Part shown: in pieces, positions 8,601-16,161 of the stretch
Layout: every line of letters starts with the position of its first letter
Position numbering within the stretch: position 1 is the first letter of the stretch
Made by a program: the position numbers and the translations under genes
Assembly: GCF_018409545.1 (NCBI RefSeq)
Contig: NZ_AP024563.1
Coordinates: 3,030,001-3,094,000, forward strand
Length of the DNA: 64,000 bases
DNA from: Allochromatium tepidum
Lineage (GTDB): Bacteria > Pseudomonadota > Gammaproteobacteria > Chromatiales > Chromatiaceae
Direction: 5' to 3'
Notes under the pieces: model-generated
What the model was told of the DNA's origin: nothing
The model's database searches: none
What the model saw: the letters and a program-made list of their open reading frames with translations, nothing else

Positions 8601-9716
8601 TCAATGCATGGCTGCCGGAGCATAGTACATCGCCAGCCACACCCCGGCCGCGAACGTCAGCACCAGTGCGACGACGATCAGCCAACGGACGACGCGGCCC
8701 GTCGGCGGGTTCACGGGCGGATGCGCCGCCGGTGTCGTGACTGGCGCGTGCTCGGCGACACAGATCGCCCGACGCCCGATCGCCATGGCCGTCTGCGTCA
8801 ACAGAACCACCACGACCCCGCTCAACAGCATGATCAGACCCGTACCGAGCTGGAGATAGAACGCCTGCCCGGTCTCGGCGAACAGGGTCAGGCCGGCGAT
8901 CCCGATGGCGGCCAACGGAAACGAATAGGCCCACCAGGACAGAAAGAAGCGCAGCCCCAGAAAGCGCCGGATCTGGGTGAACAGCAGGAGTGTCAAAAAG
9001 AGCCCGGCGAAATAGAGGATGCGCCCGAAGCTGTCCAACTCCCCGACCAGCTTCAGATAGGCGATGAAGCCGACGGCCGGCGGCGCGATCAGGATGAAGA
9101 GCGTCGGCATCAGGTGCGACTCGATCGGGTGATGGAAGAGCACCCGGTTGAAGACGATCACCACCAGGATCAGCCAGAACAGGATGCCGATGCTGAAGAA
9201 GAACCAGGACAGGTCGACATAGCCCAGGGACACACCGGCGATGGGCACCAGCAGGTTACCGACCGCCGGGATGAACCAGGCCGGGTTCATGTGGTGGATC
9301 TGGAAATGCTCGTGATGGATCCAGACACTGACGATGTAGAGCGTGAACAGCAGATGCAGTCCGGCGCCGATCATCCACAGCGGCGCACTGACGGCCGACG
9401 AGACCGGCAGGAAGGCGATGGCCAGCAGCAGCAGGCTCATCGAGATGGTCGGGAAGAAGTTGATCTTGACCGGATGGCGCAGCTCGCGGACCACCGACTG
9501 GCGATGGAGCAGCAGCTTGAACGTATAGAGCAGCACGAGCAGGCCGAAGATGGCGCTCGTGGCGCCCAGCAGCCAGGGCGTGAGTCCGAGATCGAGGTTC
9601 AGGAGCGACTGGACCTTCTCCCAGCCGATGGTCAATCCCGACAGCCCCATGATCATCGAGAAGAAGGAGACGGGAAAATTGGCCAGACGATGTTCAGTGT
9701 GAGACATGTTCTCCAT
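8601..9716 (-). CDS. SLAC1/TDT-family anion channel or transporter
   Basis: A 371-residue membrane protein with about ten hydrophobic helices. It opens with the family pattern ANFPVSFFSMIMGLSGLTIGWEK and has conserved blocks HHMNPAWFIPAVGNLLVP and LRFFLSWWAYSFPLAA. These mark the voltage-dependent anion channel/TDT family (TehA, SLAC1, fungal Ssu1). Substrates in the family include tellurite, malate and sulfite; in a sulfur oxidiser sulfite export is an attractive guess, not shown. ATG at 9716 has a GGAG five bases upstream; ATG at 9707 is an alternative. The C-terminal 60 residues after the tenth helix add one more hydrophobic segment. Confidence 0.85.
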   Translation of the reverse strand: MENMSHTEHRLANFPVSFFSMIMGLSGLTIGWEKVQSLLNLDLGLTPWLLGATSAIFGLLVLLYTFKLLLHRQSVVRELRHPVKINFFPTISMSLLLLAIAFLPVSSAVSAPLWMIGAGLHLLFTLYIVSVWIHHEHFQIHHMNPAWFIPAVGNLLVPIAGVSLGYVDLSWFFFSIGILFWLILVVIVFNRVLFHHPIESHLMPTLFILIAPPAVGFIAYLKLVGELDSFGRILYFAGLFLTLLLFTQIRRFLGLRFFLSWWAYSFPLAAIGIAGLTLFAETGQAFYLQLGTGLIMLLSGVVVVLLTQTAMAIGRRAICVAEHAPVTTPAAHPPVNPPTGRVVRWLIVVALVLTFAAGVWLAMYYAPAAMH

Positions 9717-9764
9717 GATGACTCCGAGAGCGCCCGCTCCGAGCGGAACGGGCATGAGAATGGA

Positions 9765-9950
9765 TCAGGCCCGCTTGGTATTGAGCTTCAGGGGCAGATA
9801 GAGCGGGCACCAGCCGATCAGGGCGGTGCCGAATGGGATCAGGGCCAGGGCGCCGAACAACCAGTTCTGGGTGTTCAGTGCCCAGAAGGCCAGGGCCAGG
9901 CCGATGAGGACACGGACGACGCGATCGAGTGTGCCGAGGTTCTGGGTCAT
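9765..9950 (-). CDS. Small inner-membrane DUF2892 protein
   Basis: A 61-residue protein with the YgaP-type DUF2892 fold: LGTLDRVVRVLIGLAL, a helix through residues about 11-29, and the second helix ending FGTALIGWCPLYLPLKL. The WCPLY cysteine is conserved in the family. DUF2892 proteins are often fused to or encoded beside rhodanese and sulfur-transfer proteins. It lies between a Crp/Fnr regulator gene and the SLAC1-like gene in the same direction, with a palindromic operator candidate upstream, and is probably controlled by that regulator. Confidence 0.85.
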   Translation of the reverse strand: MTQNLGTLDRVVRVLIGLALAFWALNTQNWLFGALALIPFGTALIGWCPLYLPLKLNTKRA

Positions 9951-10005
9951 GTGAGGATCTCCGTTCGAGTGCGGGCGGCTGGAGGCCGCTTGGACGTTGA
10001 CTGTG

Positions 10006-10052
10006 GAACGCACTCTAATGGTCGCCGCCGACCCTGTCGGTGACTTTGTCAC
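10006..10052 (-). promoter_or_regulatory. Crp/Fnr-type palindrome and promoter of the DUF2892 gene
   Basis: GTGACTTTGTCAC at 10040-10052 is a perfect 5-3-5 inverted repeat (GTGAC/GTCAC). On the minus strand a candidate -10 TTAGAG lies at 10018-10013, giving a start near 10006, so the palindrome centre falls at about -40, the class II activator position. It sits in the 128-base gap between the Crp/Fnr gene and the DUF2892 gene. Function is predicted from spacing and neighbour only. Confidence 0.45.
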
Positions 10053-10078
10053 ACTGAAGCTTCGCGTCATACCTGACT

Positions 10079-10765
10079 TCAATCGTCCTGCGTGCGGCGT
10101 CGCAATTCCGCGCGATCGAGCAGTTCGATCCAGCCGCGCCGTGCCCGCAGTAGCCCCTGCTCCTCCAGCCCCTTGAGCACCCGGCTGATGACCTCGCGCG
10201 AGGAGCCCAGTTCGGCGGCCAGTATCTGGTGGGTCGCCTGGATCTCGGACGAATCCGTGCGCTCGGCCTGGCGTAGCAGATGGTCGATCAGCCGCTGGTC
10301 GAGGCGCTGGAACAGCACCGCGTCGAGCACGCCGAAGACCTCGACCAGCCGGCCGGCGATGAGGCCGAAGAGATATTCGCGCCACGGCTCGCTGCTCCCC
10401 AACCATCGGCGCACGCTCGCCGGCTGCACGACCACCGCCTCGACCTCCGTCTCGCATACGGCGAAGGCCGGAAAGGGACGCGCGCTGAGCAGACAGGAGG
10501 CGGTTAGCACGCAGCTCTCGCCCGAATGCACGCGGTAGAGCGTAATCTCGCGGCCGTTCTCACCGAGCTGATAGACCCGCGCCGTGCCGTCGAGCACCAG
10601 CGGCAGATGCGCGCACTGAGCGCCCGCCTGACAGACGGCCTGTCCGGCGGGCAGGCGCACACGCATGACCTGATCGAAGAATTCGCGCTGGAACTCGGCC
10701 GAAGCGGTGTGCAGAAAGGCGAAGGTTTCCAGCAGACGTCGATGTTGATCAGGATCGGAAATCAT
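10079..10765 (-). CDS. Crp/Fnr-family transcriptional regulator
   Basis: A 228-residue regulator: cyclic-nucleotide-like sensory barrel (about 15-130), long dimer helix (about 131-160) and winged helix (165-215). The recognition helix reads SSREVISRVLKGL (188-200), giving the R-E-x-x-S-R arrangement that combines CRP-like Arg/Glu with the FNR-like E-x-x-S-R. It lacks the FNR N-terminal [4Fe-4S] cysteines, but has Cys45, 51, 85, 91 and 104, of which 85 and 91 lie in the GESCVLTASCLL segment and might be redox-active. ATG at 10765 is chosen because the fold starts directly after it. Ligand unknown. Confidence 0.88.
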   Translation of the reverse strand: MISDPDQHRRLLETFAFLHTASAEFQREFFDQVMRVRLPAGQAVCQAGAQCAHLPLVLDGTARVYQLGENGREITLYRVHSGESCVLTASCLLSARPFPAFAVCETEVEAVVVQPASVRRWLGSSEPWREYLFGLIAGRLVEVFGVLDAVLFQRLDQRLIDHLLRQAERTDSSEIQATHQILAAELGSSREVISRVLKGLEEQGLLRARRGWIELLDRAELRRRTQDD

Positions 10766-10787
10766 GACGAATCGTCCCGAGGCGGCG

Positions 10788-11303
10788 CTAACGGGCCGGC
10801 GTGATGATGGCGTACAGCATGTCCGGCATGTACTGGGTGTCGGTGGAGGCATCGAACGGCCAGAGCGGTTCGGGAACCTTGCTGAACCGATCCTTGGTAT
10901 AGATGACTTCGACCGCGTGCGTCATGCGTGCATTCGGAGCCGCGCCGTCGGAATGCTCCGGGATCAAAATCGTGCAGGAATCGACCGACCGGCAGCCGCT
11001 TGGTCGCAGATCGGTCCGCCGGCCGGGCATGGCCTGGATGGACGGATTGGCGGCGAGCAGCGCCTGGGCGACCGCGCGCGCCAGCGGCCCGTATCCGCTG
11101 AGTTCGGCCGGATAGACGGCATTGAAGGCGCCGTCCCGGAAGCCGACGTCGTACAGTCGGCCCTGGATGTCCAGCCCGGACACGCCCGCGATCTCGCCGT
11201 CCTCGACGACGAGCGAGAGGGCTTGGGCCGAACCGGCGACCCCAAGATAGAGGGCGGCGAAGATGGAAGCGCGTCGACGCGAAACACGAGGTTTGATGCT
11301 CAT
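10788..11303 (-). CDS. Hypothetical exported protein
   Basis: A 171-residue protein not recognised. The N-terminus has basic residues followed by a hydrophobic stretch ending in GSAQA (about residues 10-28), a plausible Sec signal peptide with cleavage after Ala. The mature part begins LSLVVEDGEIAGVSGLDIQG and holds two cysteines about seven residues apart (CRSVDSC), which could form a disulfide. The ATG overlaps the stop of the thioredoxin gene (ATGA), so the two are co-translated, while the Crp/Fnr gene follows 22 bases later. A role outside the cytoplasm is inferred. Confidence 0.65.
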   Translation of the reverse strand: MSIKPRVSRRRASIFAALYLGVAGSAQALSLVVEDGEIAGVSGLDIQGRLYDVGFRDGAFNAVYPAELSGYGPLARAVAQALLAANPSIQAMPGRRTDLRPSGCRSVDSCTILIPEHSDGAAPNARMTHAVEVIYTKDRFSKVPEPLWPFDASTDTQYMPDMLYAIITPAR

Positions 11304-11662
11304 TCCGGCAGATGCTCCCGGAGCCAGTGGTTGATCTGGATACGCGAACGTGCGCCGCTGAACCGGCCGTGTTCCTCGCCGTGCCGGAACAGGATCACGG
11401 TCGGGAAGCCGCGCACCCGATAGTGTCCGGCCAGACGCATGTTCTCGCCCTCGTCGACCTCGACCTTGGCCAGTTGCAGACGCCCTTCGTGCTCCTCGAC
11501 GACGCGCTTCAGATGCGGCGTGAGCGCGTGACAGGGACCGCACCAGTCGGCCCAGAAATCGACCAGGATCGGCTGCTCGGACGAGGCCGCGATGACCTGG
11601 GTTTGAAAGTCCTCGTAGTGGACATCGAAGATGTGCGGATGGGGCGGCGCGGACGACGACAT
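11300..11662 (-). CDS. Thioredoxin-family protein
   Basis: A 120-residue thioredoxin-fold protein with the WCGPC active site at residues 40-44, the following HLKRVVEEHEG helix, and the cis-proline loop RGFPTVILF near residues 83-91. No signal peptide, so a cytoplasmic dithiol reductant. It is somewhat longer at the N-terminus than E. coli TrxA (109 residues). Its stop overlaps the start of an exported protein gene and it follows hypA by 36 bases in the same direction. Whether it is a general thioredoxin or serves its neighbours is unknown. Confidence 0.9.
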   Translation of the reverse strand: MSSSAPPHPHIFDVHYEDFQTQVIAASSEQPILVDFWADWCGPCHALTPHLKRVVEEHEGRLQLAKVEVDEGENMRLAGHYRVRGFPTVILFRHGEEHGRFSGARSRIQINHWLREHLPE

Positions 11663-11698
11663 GAGATTGTTACCAATGAGTGGGCAAAAAGCCTGAAA

Positions 11699-12049
11699 TC
11701 AATCGGGGATCGTGAGTTCGAGGTTTTCGAGCAGCAGTTCGTCGCCGCTGACCAGTCGGGTCTGGAAGGCGCCGCAGGCTCCGCACAGCAACCGGTTCGC
11801 CCGTGCCTCGGTCTCGGCGCCGCAGAGGTTGCACTGCACCCGGATCTCGGCCGGCTCGATGACGAGTTCGGCGTCTTCGGCCATGGTGCCGGCGGCGACG
11901 AGCGGATAGGCCTGCCGGAGCAGCATCGGCTCGACCCCGGCGAGCGGGCCGACCTTGAGCCGGATGCGATCGATACGGCTCGCCCCGTGCTCGCGGGCGA
12001 TGCCCGTCACCTGATCGATGAGCGCCTGACAGAGTGAGAGTTCGTGCAT
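11699..12049 (-). CDS. hypA: Hydrogenase nickel-insertion protein HypA
   Basis: A 116-residue HypA: N-terminal MHELS supplies the nickel ligand His2 (with Glu3), and two CxxC pairs (Cys73/76, Cys89/92) form the structural zinc site. HypA, with HypB, delivers Ni2+ to the large subunit of [NiFe] hydrogenase. Purple sulfur bacteria carry several [NiFe] hydrogenases, but no structural or other hyp gene is seen here, so this copy is detached from a hydrogenase locus. Confidence 0.94.
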   Translation of the reverse strand: MHELSLCQALIDQVTGIAREHGASRIDRIRLKVGPLAGVEPMLLRQAYPLVAAGTMAEDAELVIEPAEIRVQCNLCGAETEARANRLLCGACGAFQTRLVSGDELLLENLELTIPD

Positions 12050-12096
12050 GTTTCGCTCGCTATCATCCTGGTTGCGGGCAGTCTAGACTGATGTGA

Positions 12097-12300
12097 CCCG
12101 GACGCCAACGTCTCGCCGTCAAGCTCGCCCGCTTGCGGCTGGCCGACAAACAGCGTCTGCTCGGCGCCATGACCACCACGGTGCTCGCCGACGGTCGGGT
12201 CGCCGTGGCCGAGTTGGAACTTTTGCGTGCCGTCTGTGCCGTACTGCGGACACCGCTACCGGTTCTCGACTTGAATCGGCCGGGTGTCGCCCCGATCTAG
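12097..12300 (+). pseudogene. Remnant of a TerB-like C-terminus, probably an M48 peptidase tail
   Basis: An open stretch of 67 codons without a suitable start reads like the end of a larger protein: RLRLADKQRLLGAM, VLADGRVAVAELELLRAVCAVL, then RTPLPVL and a stop at 12298-12300. This DGR-x-x-x-x-E-x-x-L-L-R pattern resembles the TerB-like domain at the C-terminus of some membrane-bound M48 metallopeptidases. An in-frame stop (TGA at 12094) and the hypA promoter region directly upstream show that the rest is gone. The family link is from memory and moderate. Confidence 0.5.
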
Positions 12301-12387
12301 GGGCCTCGCGTGCTGCTTCGGAAGAAGGGCGCCAGACTCAAGCTTTATCAACCCACATCCATCGACCAACACATGGAGATTGTCCCG

Positions 12388-12852
12388 ATGAAACACCTGC
12401 TAGCCAGCACCGCCGCCGGTCTCATGGCCCTCGGCCTCGCCGGCGCCGCCTTCGCCGCTGATCTGACGCCCGAGGAGCAGATCGAGACCCGTCAGGCCGG
12501 CTACGAATTCATGGGCTGGAACATGGGTAAGATCAAGGCGAACCTGGAAGGCGAATACAACGCCGCTCAGGTCGAGGCCGCCGCCAACGTCATCGCCGCC
12601 ATCGCCAACTCCGGCATGGGCGCGCTCTATGGTCCGGGTACCGACAAGGACGTCGGCGACGTAAAGACCCGCGTGAAGCCCGAGTTCTTCCAGAACATGG
12701 AAGACGTCGGCAAGATCGCGCGTGACTTCGTCGGTGCGGCCAATACACTGGCCGAAGTGGCGGCCACCGGTGAGGCCGAGGCCGTCAAGACCGCCTTCGC
12801 CGATGTCGGAACCGCCTGCAAGGCGTGCCACGATAAGTATCGGGCCAAGTGA
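12388..12852 (+). CDS. Cytochrome c'
   Basis: A 154-residue precursor with a signal peptide (hydrophobic core to Ala23, AFA/AD cleavage) and a mature four-helix-bundle cytochrome. The haem site CKACH is at residues 144-148 near the C-terminus, typical of class II cytochromes c. The mature sequence agrees almost residue for residue with the known Allochromatium vinosum cytochrome c'. It is a periplasmic high-spin haem protein that binds NO and CO. GGAG nine bases upstream supports ATG 12388; an in-frame ATG at 12373 is possible. A strong terminator follows and a cytochrome b561 gene converges. Confidence 0.96.
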   Translation: MKHLLASTAAGLMALGLAGAAFAADLTPEEQIETRQAGYEFMGWNMGKIKANLEGEYNAAQVEAAANVIAAIANSGMGALYGPGTDKDVGDVKTRVKPEFFQNMEDVGKIARDFVGAANTLAEVAATGEAEAVKTAFADVGTACKACHDKYRAK

Positions 12853-12877
12853 TCCTTGAATCTCGCCTGATCGCTCG

Positions 12878-12911
12878 AAAAAGGCCGCCCAGTGAATCGG
12901 GCGGCCTTTTT
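12878..12911. terminator. Bidirectional rho-independent terminator
   Basis: AAAAAGGCCGCCC (12878-12890), an eight-base loop, then GGGCGGCCTTTTT (12899-12911): a perfect 13-base stem with A and T tracts on both sides. It serves the convergent cytochrome c' and cytochrome b561 genes. Confidence 0.93.
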
Positions 12912-12917
12912 CGTTCC

Positions 12918-13616
12918 TCACCAATCCGGTACGCTTCCCGCCGGCGGTGGGGGAGGCGGTGGCGGCAGCAGTCCGCCATCGGCGATCCAGACCGCGCCGG
13001 CCGCGATCGCCAGTGCCAGAACGAAGGCGATCGGCCCGCCGCCCCTGGCCGAGTGCGCCATCGGCTCGCGCGTCATCTTGTAGCCGGTGATCATGGGCCG
13101 GATCAGGTTGTCACCGCGCACCCAGGTATGGAAGAGTGTCGCCAGCACATGCAGGGCGACGAAACCGCCGATGATCCAGATCGCCTGACGGTGCAGACGG
13201 CTGAGCCAGACGCTCGTCTCGCTGGAGACCAGGGATTTCAGCGGTCCTGAGAAGGCGATGTCGTCGGTGGCGAAGAGTCCGGTCAGGCTCTGGAACAGCA
13301 TCAGCGCCAGCAGCACCAGCACCGAGATGCCCCCCAATGGATTGTGCCCCATGCCGTGCCAGCGTCCGCGCAGATAGGTCAGAATCGTGCGTGGGCCGGT
13401 CACGAACTGGCTGAAGCGGGCATAGGTCGAACCGACGAAGCCCCAGACGAGGCGAAAGACGATCAATCCGAAGATGGCCAGTCCGATCAAGCCGTGCCAG
13501 TCGATCCAGGGTCCGCCCGTCAGTCCGGTCACGAAGGCCAGTGCGACCAGTAACACCAGCAACCAATGAAAGAGACGGGTCGGAAGATCCCAGAGTTTGA
13601 TTCGATGTTCCTGCAT
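12918..13616 (-). CDS. Cytochrome b561-type dihaem membrane protein
   Basis: A 232-residue bacterial cytochrome b561 with four main transmembrane helices. Histidines in suitable helices include LPTRLFHWLL, IDWHGLIGL, RLHRQAIW and ALHVLATLFHTW, giving two bis-His haem sites. Conserved YKMTREPMAHSA lies after the fourth helix; a fifth hydrophobic segment and a proline run (eight prolines) end the protein. Two adjacent ATGs (13619, 13616) are possible. Such proteins pass electrons from quinol to periplasmic cytochromes, and genes of this type commonly neighbour cytochrome c', so partnership with the convergent gene is likely. Confidence 0.88.
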   Translation of the reverse strand: MQEHRIKLWDLPTRLFHWLLVLLVALAFVTGLTGGPWIDWHGLIGLAIFGLIVFRLVWGFVGSTYARFSQFVTGPRTILTYLRGRWHGMGHNPLGGISVLVLLALMLFQSLTGLFATDDIAFSGPLKSLVSSETSVWLSRLHRQAIWIIGGFVALHVLATLFHTWVRGDNLIRPMITGYKMTREPMAHSARGGGPIAFVLALAIAAGAVWIADGGLLPPPPPPPPAGSVPDW

Positions 13617-13711
13617 CATTCCTGTACCAGAGAGGGATGGGTGGCTAAAGTGTCGCCCAATCCGGCGGTCGACGCCAAGTGCGCGCGTGCTCCGGGGCGC
13701 GAGGTCGGGCG

Positions 13712-14410
13712 ATGAAGCCTGCTGTCGTCCTGTTGAGCGGCGGTCTGGATTCAACCACGGCGCTCGCCATCGCCCGCGCCCAAGGCTTCGCCCCCTATGC
13801 GCTGTCCTTCCGCTATGGTCAGCGTCATGCCGTCGAGCTGGAAGCGGCCGCGCGCGTGGCCGAATCCCAGGGCGTGGTCGAGCATGTGATCGCCGAGATC
13901 GATCTGCGCCGCTTCGGCGGCTCGGCCCTGACGGCGGATCTCGCCGTACCCAAGGGGCGCGATCCGGGCGCGATGGATTCCGACATCCCCGTGACCTATG
14001 TACCTGCGCGCAATACGGTTTTCCTGTCGTTCGCGCTCGCCTGGGCCGAGGTGCTGGAGGCGGGCGACATCTTCATCGGGGTCAATGCGCTCGACTATTC
14101 CGGCTATCCGGACTGCCGACCCGAGTACATCGCCGCCTTCGAGACGCTGGCCAATCTGGCCACGGCCGCCGGTGTCGAGGGACGTCAGCATTATCGTATC
14201 CATGCCCCATTGATCGAGATGAGCAAGGCCGAGATCATCCGCGCCGGGCTGGCGCTCGGGGTCGACTATGGTCTGACCGGCAGTTGCTATGACCCCGGCC
14301 CCGATGGTCGACCCTGTGGGGCCTGCGATTCCTGCCGACTGCGTGCCAAGGGCTTCGCCGAGGCCGGGGTCGCCGATCCGCTCCTGGCCCGTTTCGAGGT
14401 GGGTGCATGA
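13712..14410 (+). CDS. queC: 7-cyano-7-deazaguanine synthase QueC
   Basis: A 232-residue ATP-dependent enzyme converting 7-carboxy-7-deazaguanine and ammonia to preQ0 in queuosine synthesis. The PP-loop SGGLDSTT is at residues 9-16, the substrate-region motif [10 protein letters not shown] is near 105, and the C-terminal zinc site uses Cys192, Cys202, Cys205 and Cys208. ATG at 13712 begins the fold directly. Its stop overlaps the start of the queD-like gene (ATGA), so queC, queD and queE form one coupled operon. Cytoplasmic. Confidence 0.96.
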   Translation: MKPAVVLLSGGLDSTTALAIARAQGFAPYALSFRYGQRHAVELEAAARVAESQGVVEHVIAEIDLRRFGGSALTADLAVPKGRDPGAMDSDIPVTYVPARNTVFLSFALAWAEVLEAGDIFIGVNALDYSGYPDCRPEYIAAFETLANLATAAGVEGRQHYRIHAPLIEMSKAEIIRAGLALGVDYGLTGSCYDPGPDGRPCGACDSCRLRAKGFAEAGVADPLLARFEVGA

Positions 14411-15501
14411 ATACGCGCCTCTTTCATCTCGCCGCCGTCCCCTTCGAGGCCGCGTGTCGGATCGACATCCTGCCCGAGGGACATCGCTGCCGGCGTCTGC
14501 ATGGTCATAGCTTCCTGGCGCGGGTGCGCGCCGAGCCGCCGTCGGGCTGGGCCGGCTTTCCGGGCGCGGAGAGCGACGACCTCCAGGCCGCGCTCGCGCG
14601 CTGTGTCGAGCCGCTCGACTATCGCGATCTCAACACCATCCTGCCGATCCCGACCGACGAGAACCTGGCGCGCTGGGTGCGCGACCGGCTCGACGTGCCC
14701 GGCCTCGCCTCCGTCGGCATCCAGAGCACGCGCGATCAGGGCGCGGATCTCGACGGCGCCGATCACGCCCATCTCTGGCACCGCTTCCGGTTCGAGTCGG
14801 CGCATCGGCTACCGAACGTGCCCGAGGGCCATCCCTGCGGGCGGATGCACGGCCACGGCTTCGAGGTCATCCTCCATGCCGATCAGGATCTCGACGGCGA
14901 AGACATGGGCATCGATCTCGACCGGCTCGCCGCGCTCTGGGCGCCGCTGCATGAGGAGCTGCATCAGGTCTGTCTCAACGACATCCCCGGCCTGGAGAAT
15001 CCGACCAGCGAGCGGCTGGCGAGCTGGATCTGGGCACGGCTCAAACCCGAACTGCCGGCGCTGTCCTGGGTCACGGTCTACGAGACCGCGACCGCCGGCT
15101 GTCACTTCGACGGCACCCATTATCGGATCTGGAAGGAGCAGCGCTTCGAGGCCGCGCTGCGTCTGGAGCAGGCGCCCGAGGGCGACGCACGGCGGCGTCT
15201 GCACGGACACAGCTATCTGTTGCGACTGCATCTGACCGCGCCGCTGGATCAGGTGCTCGGCTGGACGGTCGACTATGGCGACGTCAAGCGCCTGTTCAAA
15301 CCGCTCTACGACCGGCTCGACCATCACCGGCTCGATGCGCTCGACGGGCTGGAGGCCGCTGATCCGGGGAGTCTGACCCGCTGGATTCGCGAGCGCATCC
15401 GCGACGATCTGCCGGAACTCGACCGGATCGATCTGCAACCGACGCCCGGCTGCGGCGCTTCGCTGTGCTGGGGCGAGTTGGGTCCGGCACTGCCGACATG
15501 A
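14407..15501 (+). CDS. queD: Triple-domain 6-carboxytetrahydropterin synthase (QueD) fusion
   Basis: A 364-residue protein made of three consecutive QueD/PTPS domains (about 1-122, 123-243, 244-364), three times the usual size of about 120. QueD makes 6-carboxytetrahydropterin from dihydroneopterin triphosphate. Domain 2 keeps the zinc histidines (133, 148, 150), the catalytic Cys144 and Glu226, but has LHQV in place of LDHH. Domain 3 keeps the Asp-His pair (Asp305-His306) and HGH (266-268), but Leu251 replaces a zinc histidine and Ala261 the catalytic cysteine. Domain 1 has Cys17 for the zinc histidine, keeps Cys28 and HGH, and has lost Asp-His. Four-base overlaps with queC and queE fix both ends. 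Confidence 0.93.
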   Translation: MNTRLFHLAAVPFEAACRIDILPEGHRCRRLHGHSFLARVRAEPPSGWAGFPGAESDDLQAALARCVEPLDYRDLNTILPIPTDENLARWVRDRLDVPGLASVGIQSTRDQGADLDGADHAHLWHRFRFESAHRLPNVPEGHPCGRMHGHGFEVILHADQDLDGEDMGIDLDRLAALWAPLHEELHQVCLNDIPGLENPTSERLASWIWARLKPELPALSWVTVYETATAGCHFDGTHYRIWKEQRFEAALRLEQAPEGDARRRLHGHSYLLRLHLTAPLDQVLGWTVDYGDVKRLFKPLYDRLDHHRLDALDGLEAADPGSLTRWIRERIRDDLPELDRIDLQPTPGCGASLCWGELGPALPT

Positions 15502-16139
15502 GCTACTGGGTCAAGGAAAGTTTCTACAGCCTGCAAGGGGAGGGCGCTCAGACCGGGCGCGCGGCTGTGTTCTGCCGCTTCGCCGGCTGCAACCTCTGGT
15601 CGGGCCGCGAGCAGGACCGCGACCGGGCCATCTGCCGCTTCTGCGACACCGACTTTCGCGGCACGGACGGAGAAGGCGGCGGACGCTATGCAAGCGCCGA
15701 CGCGCTGGCCGAACACCTCCACGCCCTCTGGTCGGTCGAAGCGGACGCAAGCGGACGCCCCTATGTCGTCTGCACCGGCGGCGAGCCGCTGCTGCAACTC
15801 GACGCGCCCCTGATCGACGCCCTGCACAGGCGCGGCTTCGAGGTCGCGGTCGAGACCAACGGCACCCGCCCGGCGCCGCCCGGTCTCGATTGGATCTGCG
15901 TCAGTCCCAAGGCGGGCACGACCACGGTATTGATGCTGGGTGACGAGCTCAAGCTGATCTACCCCCAGCCCGGACTGGAACCCGAGCACTTCACGGGCCT
16001 GGGTTTCCGCCATTTCTTCCTGCAACCCATGGACGGCCCGCACCGCGTCGCCAACACCCGTCTGGCCGTCGACTACTGCAAGGCTCATCCGCGCTGGCGC
16101 CTGAGTCTCCAGACACACAAATGGCTCGGGATTCACTGA
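15498..16139 (+). CDS. queE: 7-carboxy-7-deazaguanine synthase QueE
   Basis: A 213-residue radical SAM enzyme that rearranges 6-carboxytetrahydropterin to 7-carboxy-7-deazaguanine, between QueD and QueC in the pathway. The cluster motif is the longer Gram-negative form CX14CX2C (Cys31, Cys46, Cys49) instead of CX3CX2C. The SAM-binding segment TGGEPLLQ lies near residues 95-102, followed by [21 protein letters not shown] at the start is typical. The ATG overlaps the queD stop. Last gene of the operon; a strong puc promoter begins 35 bases later. Confidence 0.96.
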   Translation: MSYWVKESFYSLQGEGAQTGRAAVFCRFAGCNLWSGREQDRDRAICRFCDTDFRGTDGEGGGRYASADALAEHLHALWSVEADASGRPYVVCTGGEPLLQLDAPLIDALHRRGFEVAVETNGTRPAPPGLDWICVSPKAGTTTVLMLGDELKLIYPQPGLEPEHFTGLGFRHFFLQPMDGPHRVANTRLAVDYCKAHPRWRLSLQTHKWLGIH

Positions 16140-16161
16140 GCGCGACCCGCGAACAATTTTT

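Noticed and set aside
8580-10043. A 487-codon plus-strand frame opposite the SLAC1 and DUF2892 genes
   Set aside because: Runs across two real genes and an intergenic region containing a promoter; Gln/Asp/Arg-rich and domainless.
12079-12090. Palindrome CAGTCTAGACTG upstream of hypA
   Set aside because: Perfect but short and isolated, with no convincing promoter geometry; kept only as a note at the remnant junction.
13620-13711. Search for a preQ1 riboswitch before queC
   Set aside because: The 92-base leader shows neither the conserved preQ1 aptamer tail nor a clear pseudoknot.
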